A stretch of DNA of 64,000 bases from Pontiellaceae bacterium B12227 (GTDB lineage Bacteria > Verrucomicrobiota > Kiritimatiellia > Kiritimatiellales > Pontiellaceae), in contig JAROAZ010000021.1 in the NCBI GenBank assembly GCA_029432775.1, forward strand, positions 49,256 to 113,255. The letters run 5' to 3'. The position numbers were made by a program, and so were the translations under genes. Of this stretch, positions 25,812 through 33,403 are shown one piece after another (position 1 is the first letter of the stretch; each line of letters begins with the position of its first letter). The notes beneath the pieces are model-generated. The model was not told where the DNA came from. It saw nothing but the letters and a program-made list of their open reading frames with translations, and made no database searches.

Positions 25812-25840
25812 ATTCGTAACTGAAAATACGCTTTACGAAT
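25812..25840. repeat. Hairpin after the DUF1080 pair
   Basis: ATTCGTAA (25812-25819) pairs with TTACGAAT (25833-25840) around a 13-base loop. It lies just after the DUF1080 stop and before the AEC gene. It lacks a T-run, so it may be an mRNA 3'-end structure and not an intrinsic terminator. Confidence 0.5.
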
Positions 25841-25865
25841 CACTCCTTATCTCTACCCTTGGGGC

Positions 25866-26798
25866 ATGTTTATTCTCAATAGCATAGCCCCTATTTTTTT
25901 GCTGATTGCCCTGGGCAAGGTTTTGCAGAAAACCCGGTTCTTTCCCGACTCCTTTTTCAAGTCGCTCAATAAGCTGGTTTTCTGGTTTGCCTTGCCCTCA
26001 CTGCTGATCAGCAATATCAGTTCGGCCACACTGGAACTGGGAACGATTTCAAAAATTGTTCTGCTGCTGACCCTCGCCACCCTGTCGAGCCTGACGCTGG
26101 CCTGGCTGATATCAAAAAGACTGAAACTTCCGGCCCCCTCCACCGGTTCTTTCATTCAGGGCTCCTTCCGAGGCAACGGCGCATTCATCGGCCTGCCGGT
26201 TATCATCTATACCCTCGCGGAGAACGATCCGAATGCCGCCACCCTCGGAACTGTGGTGCTCGCTCCGGTCGTCGTACTGTTCAACGTACTGAGCGTCCCG
26301 GTCCTCATTCACCATGGAACAGAGAAGCCCAGTGCCGGCCAATCGGTCAGCACCTTCTTTCTGCAACTCATCAAAAATCCGCTCATTCTCGCCTGCGTAA
26401 TCGGGCTTACCCTGAATCTGGTCGACCTGAAACTTCCGACCTTTCTTTTCCGATCGTTGGAAGCGCTCGGACGGGCTGCCCTGCCGCTCATACTTATCAG
26501 CATCGGCTCCTCGCTCGCATTTGAAAAACTTAAAGGCACCGCATCCCCTTCTCTGATTTCATCGCTGATCAAAACGGTGGCCACACCATTATTCGGTTTT
26601 CTGATTGCCGGCCTGTTCGACCTGACGATCACCGAAAAAATGATCGCCATATTCTACCTCGGTGCCCCCGCTGCGGGCATGTCGTATGTTATGGCCGATG
26701 TGATGGGCAACGACGCCACGCTGGCCGGCCGTATTGTTGCCCTTAGCACGCTCATCTCCGCCATCACACTTCCAATTCTTATTGCCATTGGTCTCTGA
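25866..26798 (+). CDS. AEC (auxin efflux carrier) family transporter
   Basis: A 310-residue membrane protein with ten hydrophobic segments arranged in two halves, as in AEC/BART superfamily permeases. Landmarks are LNKLVFWFALPSLLISNIS in the first half and GAPAAGMSYVMADVMGNDATLAG near the end, with GNGAFIGLPVI in the middle. Members export malate, auxin-like acids or other organic anions; the substrate cannot be told here. The stop is followed after one base by the start of fetA, so the three genes may be co-transcribed. Confidence 0.85.
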   Translation: MFILNSIAPIFLLIALGKVLQKTRFFPDSFFKSLNKLVFWFALPSLLISNISSATLELGTISKIVLLLTLATLSSLTLAWLISKRLKLPAPSTGSFIQGSFRGNGAFIGLPVIIYTLAENDPNAATLGTVVLAPVVVLFNVLSVPVLIHHGTEKPSAGQSVSTFFLQLIKNPLILACVIGLTLNLVDLKLPTFLFRSLEALGRAALPLILISIGSSLAFEKLKGTASPSLISSLIKTVATPLFGFLIAGLFDLTITEKMIAIFYLGAPAAGMSYVMADVMGNDATLAGRIVALSTLISAITLPILIAIGL

Positions 26799-26799
26799 T

Positions 26800-27441
26800 A
26801 TGATTCATTTCGACAACATCTCGTTACAAATTCACGGGCAGATCCTTCTGGAACAAGCACACCTGCAGATTGCAGAAGGAGACCACGTGGTCATTCGCGC
26901 CCCGTCCGGCTCCGGTAAAAGCTCTTTGCTGAAGCTCGCGGTCGGAGCACTTCCCATGTCTGGAGGTTCGGTTCGTGTGCATGATCTGGAACTCTCCGAC
27001 CAGACCGTTGCCGAAATCCGAAGCCGGATTGGCTTTATCGGCCAGGAACCGACCCTCGGAGCCGAAAATGTCAAGGATGCTCTTCTACTCCCCTTCACCT
27101 TCAAGGTGCATCAGCACAACAAGCCGGCCGAGGAACTCATTTTCCAAACATTGGAACTTCTGCACCTGGAGCGGAGCATTCTCGACAAGCCATCGAAACG
27201 GATCTCCGGGGGCGAGAAGCAGCGGATAGCCATTGCCCGCGCCCTATTGCTGAATAAAACCATCTTCTTGGCCGACGAGATTACTTCTGCGCTGGACCCG
27301 GCCAGCAAAGCGGCGGTCATTACTGCGCTCTTCCGACCGGAGATCACCCTTCTTTCCGTTTCGCACGATCCCGACTGGATCAATGCCTGCGGCCGAATCG
27401 TTGAGATCAATAAACACAAGCTGACGGAGGCCGCCCCATGA
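26800..27441 (+). CDS. fetA: FetA-like ABC transporter ATP-binding protein
   Basis: A 213-residue ABC ATPase: Walker A APSGSGKSS (34-42), signature ISGGEKQ (135-141), Walker B IFLADE (155-160) and an H-loop SVSHDPD. The ATG at 26800 starts directly at the first strand and follows the AEC stop by one base; longer open frame upstream is overlap. The partner permease FetB follows with a four-base ATGA overlap, and short ATPase plus FetB-type permease is the iron-export system FetAB of E. coli (YbbL/YbbM). Function by homology: lowers free cytoplasmic iron under oxidative stress. A perfect dispersed palindrome encodes F-Q-T-L-E at about residues 115-119. Confidence 0.82.
   Translation: MIHFDNISLQIHGQILLEQAHLQIAEGDHVVIRAPSGSGKSSLLKLAVGALPMSGGSVRVHDLELSDQTVAEIRSRIGFIGQEPTLGAENVKDALLLPFTFKVHQHNKPAEELIFQTLELLHLERSILDKPSKRISGGEKQRIAIARALLLNKTIFLADEITSALDPASKAAVITALFRPEITLLSVSHDPDWINACGRIVEINKHKLTEAAP
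27142..27156. repeat. TTCCAA-N3-TTGGAA palindrome (perfect copy, spacer ACA)
   Basis: Within fetA, in phase with codons as F-Q-T-L-E. A one-mismatch copy lies in the upstream AEC gene at 26448 (F-R-S-L-E). Confidence 0.8.
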
Positions 27442-28220
27442 TTGTTGAAATGGATATTATCTCCACGGTTTCCATGTATGCCCTTCTTTTGATTCCAATC
27501 GGCATATTTATATGGTTGCAGATGGGTCTCGTGAAAGAAACCATCCTGTCCGCCCTCCGCATGACCGTGCAGCTTTTTCTGGTGGGCCTTTACCTCAAGT
27601 ATGTATTCCAGCTGAACAATGGTTTCGTGAATCTCGGCTGGGTCATCATCATGATGGTGGCCGCCAATTCGAGCGTGCTGGGAAAATCGGGTCTGAAGCG
27701 TAAGTTGTTTTTCTGGCGCACACTCATCGGCATATCGGTCAGCACCTTTATTGTCAGCGGTTGGTTCGTCCTTGTGGCCATCCGTCCGGATCCATTCTAC
27801 GACGCACGCTATATGGTCCCAATCATTGGGATGATTCTCGGAAACTGCCAGCGCAGCAATGTGCTCAGCCTCGAACGCTTCTACAGTGGAATCCGCAATA
27901 ACGAACAGGAATTCATGACCTATCTGATGTTGGGGGCCACGCTGAGCGAGGCCATCCGCCCATATTTACGAACCGCACTTAAATCCTGCGTGAATCCTTC
28001 CATTGCCACTATGGCCACCATGGGCATCGTATCGCTGCCGGGCATGATGACTGGTCAGATCCTCGGCGGAGCCATGCCGATGGCCGCCATTAAATATCAG
28101 ATCGGGATTATGCTCTGCATCTTTGCCGCCATGGTGATTGCAGCTGTCGTCAATATCCTGCTGAGCCTGCGCGTGGCCTTTGATGAGTACCAGAGACTGA
28201 GGCCGAATATCTTCCAATAG
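27438..28220 (+). CDS. fetB: FetB-like ABC permease (UPF0014)
   Basis: A 260-residue membrane protein of the YbbM/FetB family: about seven hydrophobic segments, LRMTVQLFLVGLYLKYVF, VMMVAANSS-like segment, MVPIIGMILGNCQRSNVLSLERFY and GIVSLPGMMTGQILGGAMPMAAIKYQ, all hallmarks of UPF0014. Coupled to fetA by the ATGA overlap. Forms the membrane part of the putative iron exporter. No metal-responsive site was found upstream; regulation is probably from before the AEC gene or the gap at 25798-25865. Confidence 0.88.
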   Translation: MIVEMDIISTVSMYALLLIPIGIFIWLQMGLVKETILSALRMTVQLFLVGLYLKYVFQLNNGFVNLGWVIIMMVAANSSVLGKSGLKRKLFFWRTLIGISVSTFIVSGWFVLVAIRPDPFYDARYMVPIIGMILGNCQRSNVLSLERFYSGIRNNEQEFMTYLMLGATLSEAIRPYLRTALKSCVNPSIATMATMGIVSLPGMMTGQILGGAMPMAAIKYQIGIMLCIFAAMVIAAVVNILLSLRVAFDEYQRLRPNIFQ

Positions 28221-28276
28221 TCGAAAGAGTCCTGAAATTAATTTTGCCCTCGAAAACCAGTTTCAATTTCTAATTA

Positions 28277-28357
28277 TTTCACACTTTTAAATGTGTGAAA
28301 CAATTTCATTAACTATCATTGTGCTCTCATCCTGACATCACACATTTGAAAGTGTGA
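28277..28357. promoter_or_regulatory. Two inverted repeats of the form CACAC-N8-GTGTG, candidate operator pair
   Basis: In the 257-base gap before the coiled-coil gene, TTTCACAC (28277-28284) pairs with GTGTGAAA (28293-28300), and TCACAC (28338-28343) with GTGTGA (28352-28357). The 18-base core of the second is the reverse complement of the first with a single difference (A to G), so the two are one element in opposite orientation, about 60 bp apart. Such twin sites usually bind a dimeric repressor or activator, possibly looping the DNA. No regulator gene is nearby. The rest of the gap is A/T-rich with no other clear signal. Confidence 0.55.
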
Positions 28358-28477
28358 AATATGGATCTCGATTAGCCAATGAACGAAGAACCCTTGACCA
28401 ATGCCTTTCTGAAAATTTCTTGAATTCTTTACCAATAAATCTGAATTCTCAACGTTGTTATCTTCATGGAGCTAAAA

Positions 28478-29284
28478 ATGAATAATACTACATCGAAAAT
28501 TACGGTTGGAATCACTTCTCTGGTCACCTTAATCAGTCTGGCATCAGCCATTTCCCTGTCCTCAAAAAATAAAGCCGCTAAGGCCGAAATTCTGGCGCTT
28601 CAGACCCAGATCGTGAATATGGAAGCTCATATTCCTGACAGCAGTCCCGAACCTGAAATTATTTATCTCACCTCCGAAGGCGATACCAATGAGCTGACCA
28701 CTTTGAAAACCGCACTGGCGGAAAAGGAAGCGCTGTTGGAGGATATACAATCCAATACCAACCGCCCTGCCCGCAAGCAGAGAGAGTCTTTTGAGGATCG
28801 CATGGCAAAAATGAAAGCGGAGGACCCTGAGGGTTATGCTGAAATGATTCAGAAACGTGAAGAACGTTCGAACGAAATGCGCTATGCATTGGCCGAACGT
28901 ACCGCCACGTTCATGGACCTCGACACCTCCAACATGACCGAGGAAGAACTCGCAAACCACGAAATGCTGGTTTCAAAAATGGCTAAAGTCTGGGAACTGA
29001 GCGATCAGTTCCAGGATCCCGAGGCGCCCCCTAACCGCGAGGCCATGCGTGAAATGTTCACTGAAATGCGCGAAGTCAGGCCATTGCTGGAGGTAGAACG
29101 AAACGTGATGTTCAAACAACTGGGTACCGACCTTGGCTACGAAGGTGAAGATACCGAAGCATTCGCTACCCACCTGCAGGAGATTATTGAAGCGACCTCT
29201 GTCCAGATGCCGGGCGGCGGCCGCGGAGGTGGCGATCGTGGTGGAGGCGACCGTGGTGGAGGCGGAGGCGGCAGAGGCCGCTAG
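28478..29284 (+). CDS. Membrane-anchored coiled-coil protein with Gly-Arg-Asp tail, unknown function
   Basis: A 268-residue protein I do not recognise. An N-terminal hydrophobic segment (ITVGITSLVTLISLASAISL) acts as signal anchor, followed by a long heptad-rich coiled coil (KAEILALQTQIVNMEAHI...LKTALAEKEALLEDIQ), a charged helical region (MAKMKAEDPEGYAEMIQKREER) and a tail of repeated GGGDRGGG units ending GRGR. The ATG at 28478 has GGAG six bases upstream and is better than the ATG at 28466. The layout resembles periplasmic helical proteins of the Spy/CpxP size class, but no sequence link is visible. It stands alone behind a twin-operator region and so may respond to a specific stress. Confidence 0.65.
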   Translation: MNNTTSKITVGITSLVTLISLASAISLSSKNKAAKAEILALQTQIVNMEAHIPDSSPEPEIIYLTSEGDTNELTTLKTALAEKEALLEDIQSNTNRPARKQRESFEDRMAKMKAEDPEGYAEMIQKREERSNEMRYALAERTATFMDLDTSNMTEEELANHEMLVSKMAKVWELSDQFQDPEAPPNREAMREMFTEMREVRPLLEVERNVMFKQLGTDLGYEGEDTEAFATHLQEIIEATSVQMPGGGRGGGDRGGGDRGGGGGGRGR

Positions 29285-29385
29285 ATGCCATCCTCCGATG
29301 TTTGGAAATGTGCTGATAATTCAGGGTTTGCATTATTTTTATACCCAAGTAAAATCCGCGCTCATTTTTAAACAAAGGAAGAATC

Positions 29386-30471
29386 ATGTCCAAAACCTAT
29401 AATATCACCTTGCTTCCCGGCGACGGTATCGGCCCGGAAGTAATCGCGGAGTCCGTGAAAGTTCTCGACGCTGTTGCAGAAAAAGCCGGTTTCGCCCTGG
29501 AATACACTGAACAGAATGCAGGTGGAGCGGCCATTGACGCACACAACGACCCGATGCCCGATGCCGTGGTTGAAACCTGCAAAGCATCCGACGCCGTACT
29601 GCTCGGAGCCGTTGGCGGCCCGAAATGGGATGCCCTCACCGGTGCGATGCGCCCGGAAAGCGGCCTGCTGAAGATCCGGAAAGAACTCGGTGCATTTGCC
29701 AATCTGCGCCCAGTTACCGTTCCGGAATCGCTCGCGGAAAACTCCCCGTTGCGCCCTGAAACCGTAGCCGGACTCGACCTCTTCACCGTCCGCGAACTGA
29801 CCGGCGGCATCTACTTCGGCGAACCGCGCGGCACCGAAGGCGAAGGCGACGACAGAAAATCGTGGAACACCATGGTTTACTCGGTGGGCGAAATCAAACG
29901 TGTTGCCCGTGTGGCATTCGAATGGGCCCGCAAACGCCGCAATAAAGTGACCAGCGTCGATAAAGCCAATGTGCTGGACGTTTCCAGACTTTGGAGAGAC
30001 ACCGTGATTGAGCTGCATAAGGAAGAATATTCCGACGTGGAACTCGATCATCTCTACATCGACAACGCGGCCATGCAGATGGTGGTTAACCCGCGTCAGT
30101 TCGACGTGATCCTGACCGGTAACATCTTCGGCGACATTCTGTCCGACGCTTCCGCCACTCTCGGTGGATCCCTCGGCCTGCTGCCGTCGGCCTCAGTTGG
30201 AGGTCCGGTGGGCATCTTCGAGCCGGTTCACGGTTCTGCTCCGGATATTGCCGGACAGGGCAAAGCGAACCCCTTTGCGATGATCCTCTCCGCGGCCATG
30301 ATGCTCGATACCCTCGGCGAAGACACTGCCGCAGACGCAATCCGCACCGGCGTTGAAAAGATCCTCGACGGCGGCTACCGCTCCGGCGACCTCTGGAAAG
30401 AGGGCAACACCCTGGCTACCACCACCGAACTTGGTGATCTGGTAAAAGATGCGGCTGTGGCTGCTCTTTAA
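29386..30471 (+). CDS. leuB: 3-isopropylmalate dehydrogenase
   Basis: A 361-residue enzyme of leucine biosynthesis (oxidative decarboxylation of 3-isopropylmalate with NAD+). Landmarks: LLPGDGIGPEV at the start, AVGGPKWD, the arginines of RPESGLLKIRKELGAFANLRPV, ELTGGIYFGEPRG, the catalytic Lys/Asp region DKANVLDVSRLWRD and NIFGDILSDASATLGGSLGLLPSAS (metal-binding aspartates), plus EPVHGSAPDIAGQGKANP for NAD+. AAAGGAAG precedes the ATG. It is a single gene, not part of a leuABCD operon, with its own terminator, so the other leucine genes are elsewhere. Confidence 0.96.
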   Translation: MSKTYNITLLPGDGIGPEVIAESVKVLDAVAEKAGFALEYTEQNAGGAAIDAHNDPMPDAVVETCKASDAVLLGAVGGPKWDALTGAMRPESGLLKIRKELGAFANLRPVTVPESLAENSPLRPETVAGLDLFTVRELTGGIYFGEPRGTEGEGDDRKSWNTMVYSVGEIKRVARVAFEWARKRRNKVTSVDKANVLDVSRLWRDTVIELHKEEYSDVELDHLYIDNAAMQMVVNPRQFDVILTGNIFGDILSDASATLGGSLGLLPSASVGGPVGIFEPVHGSAPDIAGQGKANPFAMILSAAMMLDTLGEDTAADAIRTGVEKILDGGYRSGDLWKEGNTLATTTELGDLVKDAAVAAL

Positions 30472-30494
30472 TTATTGCCCACCAAAAGGCACAG

Positions 30495-30533
30495 AAGCAC
30501 AAAGACCGCTCGCCGGGCTTTGTGCTTTTTTGT
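30495..30533 (+). terminator. Rho-independent terminator of leuB
   Basis: AAGCACAAAG (30495-30504) pairs with CTTTGTGCTT (30518-30527), loop of 13 bases, then a T-run. A weaker relative of the same sequence lies at about 63223-63283. Confidence 0.8.
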
Positions 30534-30544
30534 ATATAGAAGCT

Positions 30545-31024
30545 ATGAGTAAAACTGCAGAGCACATCCAAAAACTTCTCTTGAAAGAAAAAAAGACCGT
30601 CTCTACTGCCGAAAGCATTACAGCCGGACTTCTTCAATCTGAGCTGGCATCAGTATCTGGTTCCTCCAAAACATTTAAGGGGGGCATTACCGCCTACAAA
30701 CTTTCCGTTAAAGCTAAATTGCTGAATGTGGATATAGACCTGGCTCACGACACAGACTGCGTAGATGAAGAAGTTGCCAGACAAATGGCAATAGGGGCAC
30801 TCAAGCTTTTCGAGTCCGATTATGCCATCGCAACTTGTGGTTATGCTGAAAAATATGAGGAACAAGATATCAAGTCCCCCTTCGCCTTTTATGCAATTGC
30901 GGACATAAAACAAAATGTGATCTTCAGCACACGGGTGGAGCTGGCCGGCAAGCGCGTGGAAGCTCAGAAGCAAACTGCACAGCTTGCTTTGAAAAGATTC
31001 TTAGAACTGCTCAACAACAACTAA
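30545..31024 (+). CDS. CinA C-terminal domain protein (NMN deamidase-like)
   Basis: A 159-residue single-domain CinA/PncC protein. The active-site region TAESITAGLLQSELASVSGSSKTFKGGITAY is clear, as is the later VARQMAIGAL and CGYAEKY region. PncC enzymes convert nicotinamide mononucleotide to nicotinic acid mononucleotide. The ATG at 30545 begins at the domain; the frame is open further upstream but covers the leuB terminator. In the later glycine-rich segment, the usual TGxAGP is replaced by TCGYAEK, so activity is less certain. Converges on another CinA-like gene, and their stop codons share the bases CTAA. Confidence 0.8.
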   Translation: MSKTAEHIQKLLLKEKKTVSTAESITAGLLQSELASVSGSSKTFKGGITAYKLSVKAKLLNVDIDLAHDTDCVDEEVARQMAIGALKLFESDYAIATCGYAEKYEEQDIKSPFAFYAIADIKQNVIFSTRVELAGKRVEAQKQTAQLALKRFLELLNNN

Positions 31025-31476
31025 GCTCCAGGACAGCCGAATTTTGAAAGCATGGAGAGCAGTACACCGCTCAGATAGGCGTCTTGATCGCTGCGAGTTC
31101 CCGGATTCAGGTCAACCCGCTCACAAACTGTTTTTTCCGAAGATTGAATACAGATAAAAGCGCGATGAGTTTCCTTGTTGTCACTTTTGCTCTGAAGAAC
31201 AGCAGTGCATGCAACTCCAAGCGTTCCTTTTTCCAACGCTTTCGCCGCCATTTTCCGGGCCGTCTCTTCCGAGCAGGCAAATTGGGGTTGCTCCCCTAAA
31301 AAATCATTAAGTGCTTCGCGACTGTAGGGAATGCGAATATCGAGCACAAACCGGGAGGCTCCTGGATGGGCCAGGATACAATGTACGGCCCCCATCCCTC
31401 CGCCGGTTACGGCCCATACGGATTTCCAACCACTGGAATGAATCCCCTCGATCAGATCGCTTTCATCGTCTTTCAT
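31021..31476 (-). CDS. CinA-like protein, divergent
   Basis: A 151-residue protein related to the CinA C-terminal family: AVTGGGMGAVHCILAHPGASRFVLDIRIPYSREALNDFLG has the fold's small-residue loop and the IPYS segment, and CSEETARKMAAKALEKGTLGVACTAVLQS matches the second half. The catalytic serine-threonine stretch TAES is replaced, so enzymatic function is unclear. I associate this variant with verrucomicrobia, often beside nucleotidyltransferase genes; here it is alone. The ATG at 31476 fits the family start; the frame is open to 31536, but that extension would translate the terminator hairpin. Stops overlap those of the convergent CinA gene. Confidence 0.7.
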   Translation of the reverse strand: MKDDESDLIEGIHSSGWKSVWAVTGGGMGAVHCILAHPGASRFVLDIRIPYSREALNDFLGEQPQFACSEETARKMAAKALEKGTLGVACTAVLQSKSDNKETHRAFICIQSSEKTVCERVDLNPGTRSDQDAYLSGVLLSMLSKFGCPGA

Positions 31477-31478
31477 AC

Positions 31479-31521
31479 CAAAAATAATGCCGGAAGCTTC
31501 CAATGATTGGAAGTTCCGGCA
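31479..31521 (-). terminator. Terminator hairpin with a TTCCAA-N3-TTGGAA palindrome at its core
   Basis: On the minus strand, TGCCGGAA and TTCCGGCA (31514-31521 with 31488-31495) enclose the palindrome at 31498-31512 and are followed by ATTATTTTT. This would end transcription of the cyclophilin gene. It also lies just upstream of the CinA-like start. Confidence 0.65.
31498..31512. repeat. TTCCAA-N3-TTGGAA palindrome (perfect copy, spacer TGA)
   Basis: Forms the apical stem of the terminator hairpin at 31479-31521; intergenic if the CinA-like gene starts at 31476. Confidence 0.8.
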
Positions 31522-31530
31522 TACATCGTT

Positions 31531-31545
31531 TTCCAAAGATTGGAA
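31531..31545. repeat. TTCCAA-N3-TTGGAA palindrome (perfect copy, spacer AGA)
   Basis: Intergenic, five bases beyond the cyclophilin stop, 33 bp from the copy at 31498 (start to start), and extended by flanking CGT/ACG bases. Confidence 0.8.
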
Positions 31546-31549
31546 ACGA

Positions 31550-32290
31550 TTAGTCGATCACAGTAACTTCTGTAATGGTGACGGGCTCTTTCGGCACGTT
31601 CTGATGGTAGCCGCTGTTTCCGGTCGGCACGCCTTTGATCTCGTTGACAACATCCATGCCTTCAACCACTTTACCGAATACACAGTAGCCCCAGCCATCC
31701 TGCCCGGGATAGTTCAGGAATGCGTTGTCGCCCACATTGATGAAAAACTGAGCGCTGGCGCTGTGCGGATCGGGCGTGCGGGCCATGGCCACGGTACCGA
31801 TTTCATTTTTCAGACCGTTCTTGGCTTCATTTTCAACCATGTTCGGCGCGTCTTTCTGGTTCATGTCGGCATCAAATCCGCCACCCTGAATCATGAAGCC
31901 ATCCATTACACGATGGAAGATGGTGCCGTTGTAGTGACCGGCTTCCAGATACGCGAGGAAGTTAGCGACAGTTTTCGGCGCCTTTTCTTCGTTCAGTTCA
32001 AGTTTGATATCCCCTTTGGAGGTTTTCATTAGAATCATAACAGTTTTCCTTTCTTCAACTACGGGTTCCTTAACGGGAGCCTGAGGCTCTTCTTTTACAA
32101 CTTCTTCAACCGGTTTAACCTCTTCTGCCGAGACAGCTTCTTCGACTTGTCCCTTCTCTGCAGCAGTTTGCTCAGCAACCAGTTCTTTTGCCTGATGGGC
32201 GTCTATTTCATCAACAACAGATGTCTCTCTCGCAGTCTGACATCCAAACATCAATCCGGCCAATACAGTTAAAAGTGCTATGCGCTTCAT
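31550..32290 (-). CDS. Lipoprotein peptidyl-prolyl cis-trans isomerase (cyclophilin)
   Basis: A 246-residue cyclophilin. The N-terminus MKRIALLTVLAGLMFGC is a lipoprotein signal with Cys17 as lipid site, then a Glu/Val/Lys-rich linker of about 70 residues (VEEVVKEEPQAPVKEPVVEE) and the isomerase domain: IKLELNEEKAPKTVANFLAYLEAGHYNGTIFHRVMDGFMIQGG, AMARTPDPHSASAQFFINV, GYCVFGKVVEGMDVVNEI. The catalytic Arg of FHRV is present. The start at 32290 has AAGGAG six bases upstream; the frame is open to 32374. The linker would hold the domain away from the membrane, so it likely folds periplasmic proteins. The divergent acyltransferase gene begins about 100 bases away. Confidence 0.92.
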   Translation of the reverse strand: MKRIALLTVLAGLMFGCQTARETSVVDEIDAHQAKELVAEQTAAEKGQVEEAVSAEEVKPVEEVVKEEPQAPVKEPVVEERKTVMILMKTSKGDIKLELNEEKAPKTVANFLAYLEAGHYNGTIFHRVMDGFMIQGGGFDADMNQKDAPNMVENEAKNGLKNEIGTVAMARTPDPHSASAQFFINVGDNAFLNYPGQDGWGYCVFGKVVEGMDVVNEIKGVPTGNSGYHQNVPKEPVTITEVTVID

Positions 32291-32388
32291 ATTCAGCTCC
32301 TTCGTTAGTTTTTCACACCTAATCTGCAAAAAATATTGGTAAGGGCTGTCCTTGTCGATAAAGTTTGTGCTCATTTTCGGGGATGGAT

Positions 32389-33342
32389 ATGGGAAAGCGT
32401 TGGAAAAAAGCTAGACGGGCCATACGCAGGCCCTTTGAAACTGCTGGGTTTGTTCTGCTTAAATGGATGATTCCGTTATGGCCCCGAGCAGTCGTTGTGC
32501 ATGTTGCAAAACTGACCGGAAAGATCGCCATGCTGTTTCCGCTGAAGGAAAAACGCATTGGTCTGATTAATCTGGATGCTGTTTTCGGGAACACTAAAAG
32601 CACCGCAGAAAAGCGGGCCATTCTCGCCAGCTCATTTGCTACGTTTACTCAAACCATGCTTGATGTGATCTGGTTTTCAAGAAATCCAGATGCTCGAATC
32701 CAGCACTATGTCAGCTTCCCCGACAGTGATTTAAAAACCTCTTTTTTTGAAGACAAGCCCTTGATGTGCATCACCGCACACATGGGGAGCTGGGAAATTC
32801 TGGGCCAGACAACCGCCCTGCTGGGCGCAGACCTGGCCAGTATTGCCGCCCCCATCAAAAACCCTTTGGTCGACAAAATTTTTATCGAGCGCCGCGAAAT
32901 GACCGGGCAGACGATTATTCCGAGAAAAGGGGCACTGAAAACTCTTATTTCGCGGTTTCGTAAAAACGGAAAAGCCGCTTTTGTTCTCGATCAGAACACC
33001 GATGAAGCCGCAGGCGGCATCATGGTTGATTTCCTGGGATTACCAATGTCCGTATCTCCGGCCCCGGCAGCACTTGCTTACCGGACCGGAACCGAAATCA
33101 TGATCGGGTTCTGTCTGCCGCAACCCCGCGGTCGATATCGCATTCATATATCCGATTGCATCACCCCGCCCCCCTTTGAATCAACAGTGAATGTAAGTCA
33201 GGTGGTTCAAAAACTGACACAGGAGATTGAGGATAAAATTTCGACTGAAATCAGGAAATATCCTGAATTCTGGCTCTGGTCTTATAAACATTGGAGGCGG
33301 AAGCCGAATGTCGACTATCCCGCCCACTATCCTGACTACTAA
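32389..33342 (+). CDS. LpxL/HtrB-like lysophospholipid (lipid A) acyltransferase
   Basis: A 317-residue inner-membrane acyltransferase. The HX4E catalytic motif is HMGSWE (His131, Glu136), followed by GQTIIPRKGALKTLISRFRKNGKAAFVLDQNTDE, in which DQN is the conserved second motif, and FWLWSYKHWRRKP at the end is typical of LpxL-type enzymes. Transfers secondary acyl chains to lipid A precursors, indicating a Gram-negative LPS-making cell. The ATG at 32389 is six bases after GGGG; the ATG at 32383 is too close to any Shine-Dalgarno sequence. Confidence 0.87.
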   Translation: MGKRWKKARRAIRRPFETAGFVLLKWMIPLWPRAVVVHVAKLTGKIAMLFPLKEKRIGLINLDAVFGNTKSTAEKRAILASSFATFTQTMLDVIWFSRNPDARIQHYVSFPDSDLKTSFFEDKPLMCITAHMGSWEILGQTTALLGADLASIAAPIKNPLVDKIFIERREMTGQTIIPRKGALKTLISRFRKNGKAAFVLDQNTDEAAGGIMVDFLGLPMSVSPAPAALAYRTGTEIMIGFCLPQPRGRYRIHISDCITPPPFESTVNVSQVVQKLTQEIEDKISTEIRKYPEFWLWSYKHWRRKPNVDYPAHYPDY

Positions 33343-33403
33343 TAAACTTGGACTGAACCTCCGCAATCCCTATGGTTTTGCGAACTTTTTAACGGGGTGA
33401 TTC

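Noticed and set aside
30495..30533. Hairpin after leuB as a mobile repeat
   Set aside because: The stem plus T-run is explained as an ordinary intrinsic terminator; only a weak relative occurs near 63223.
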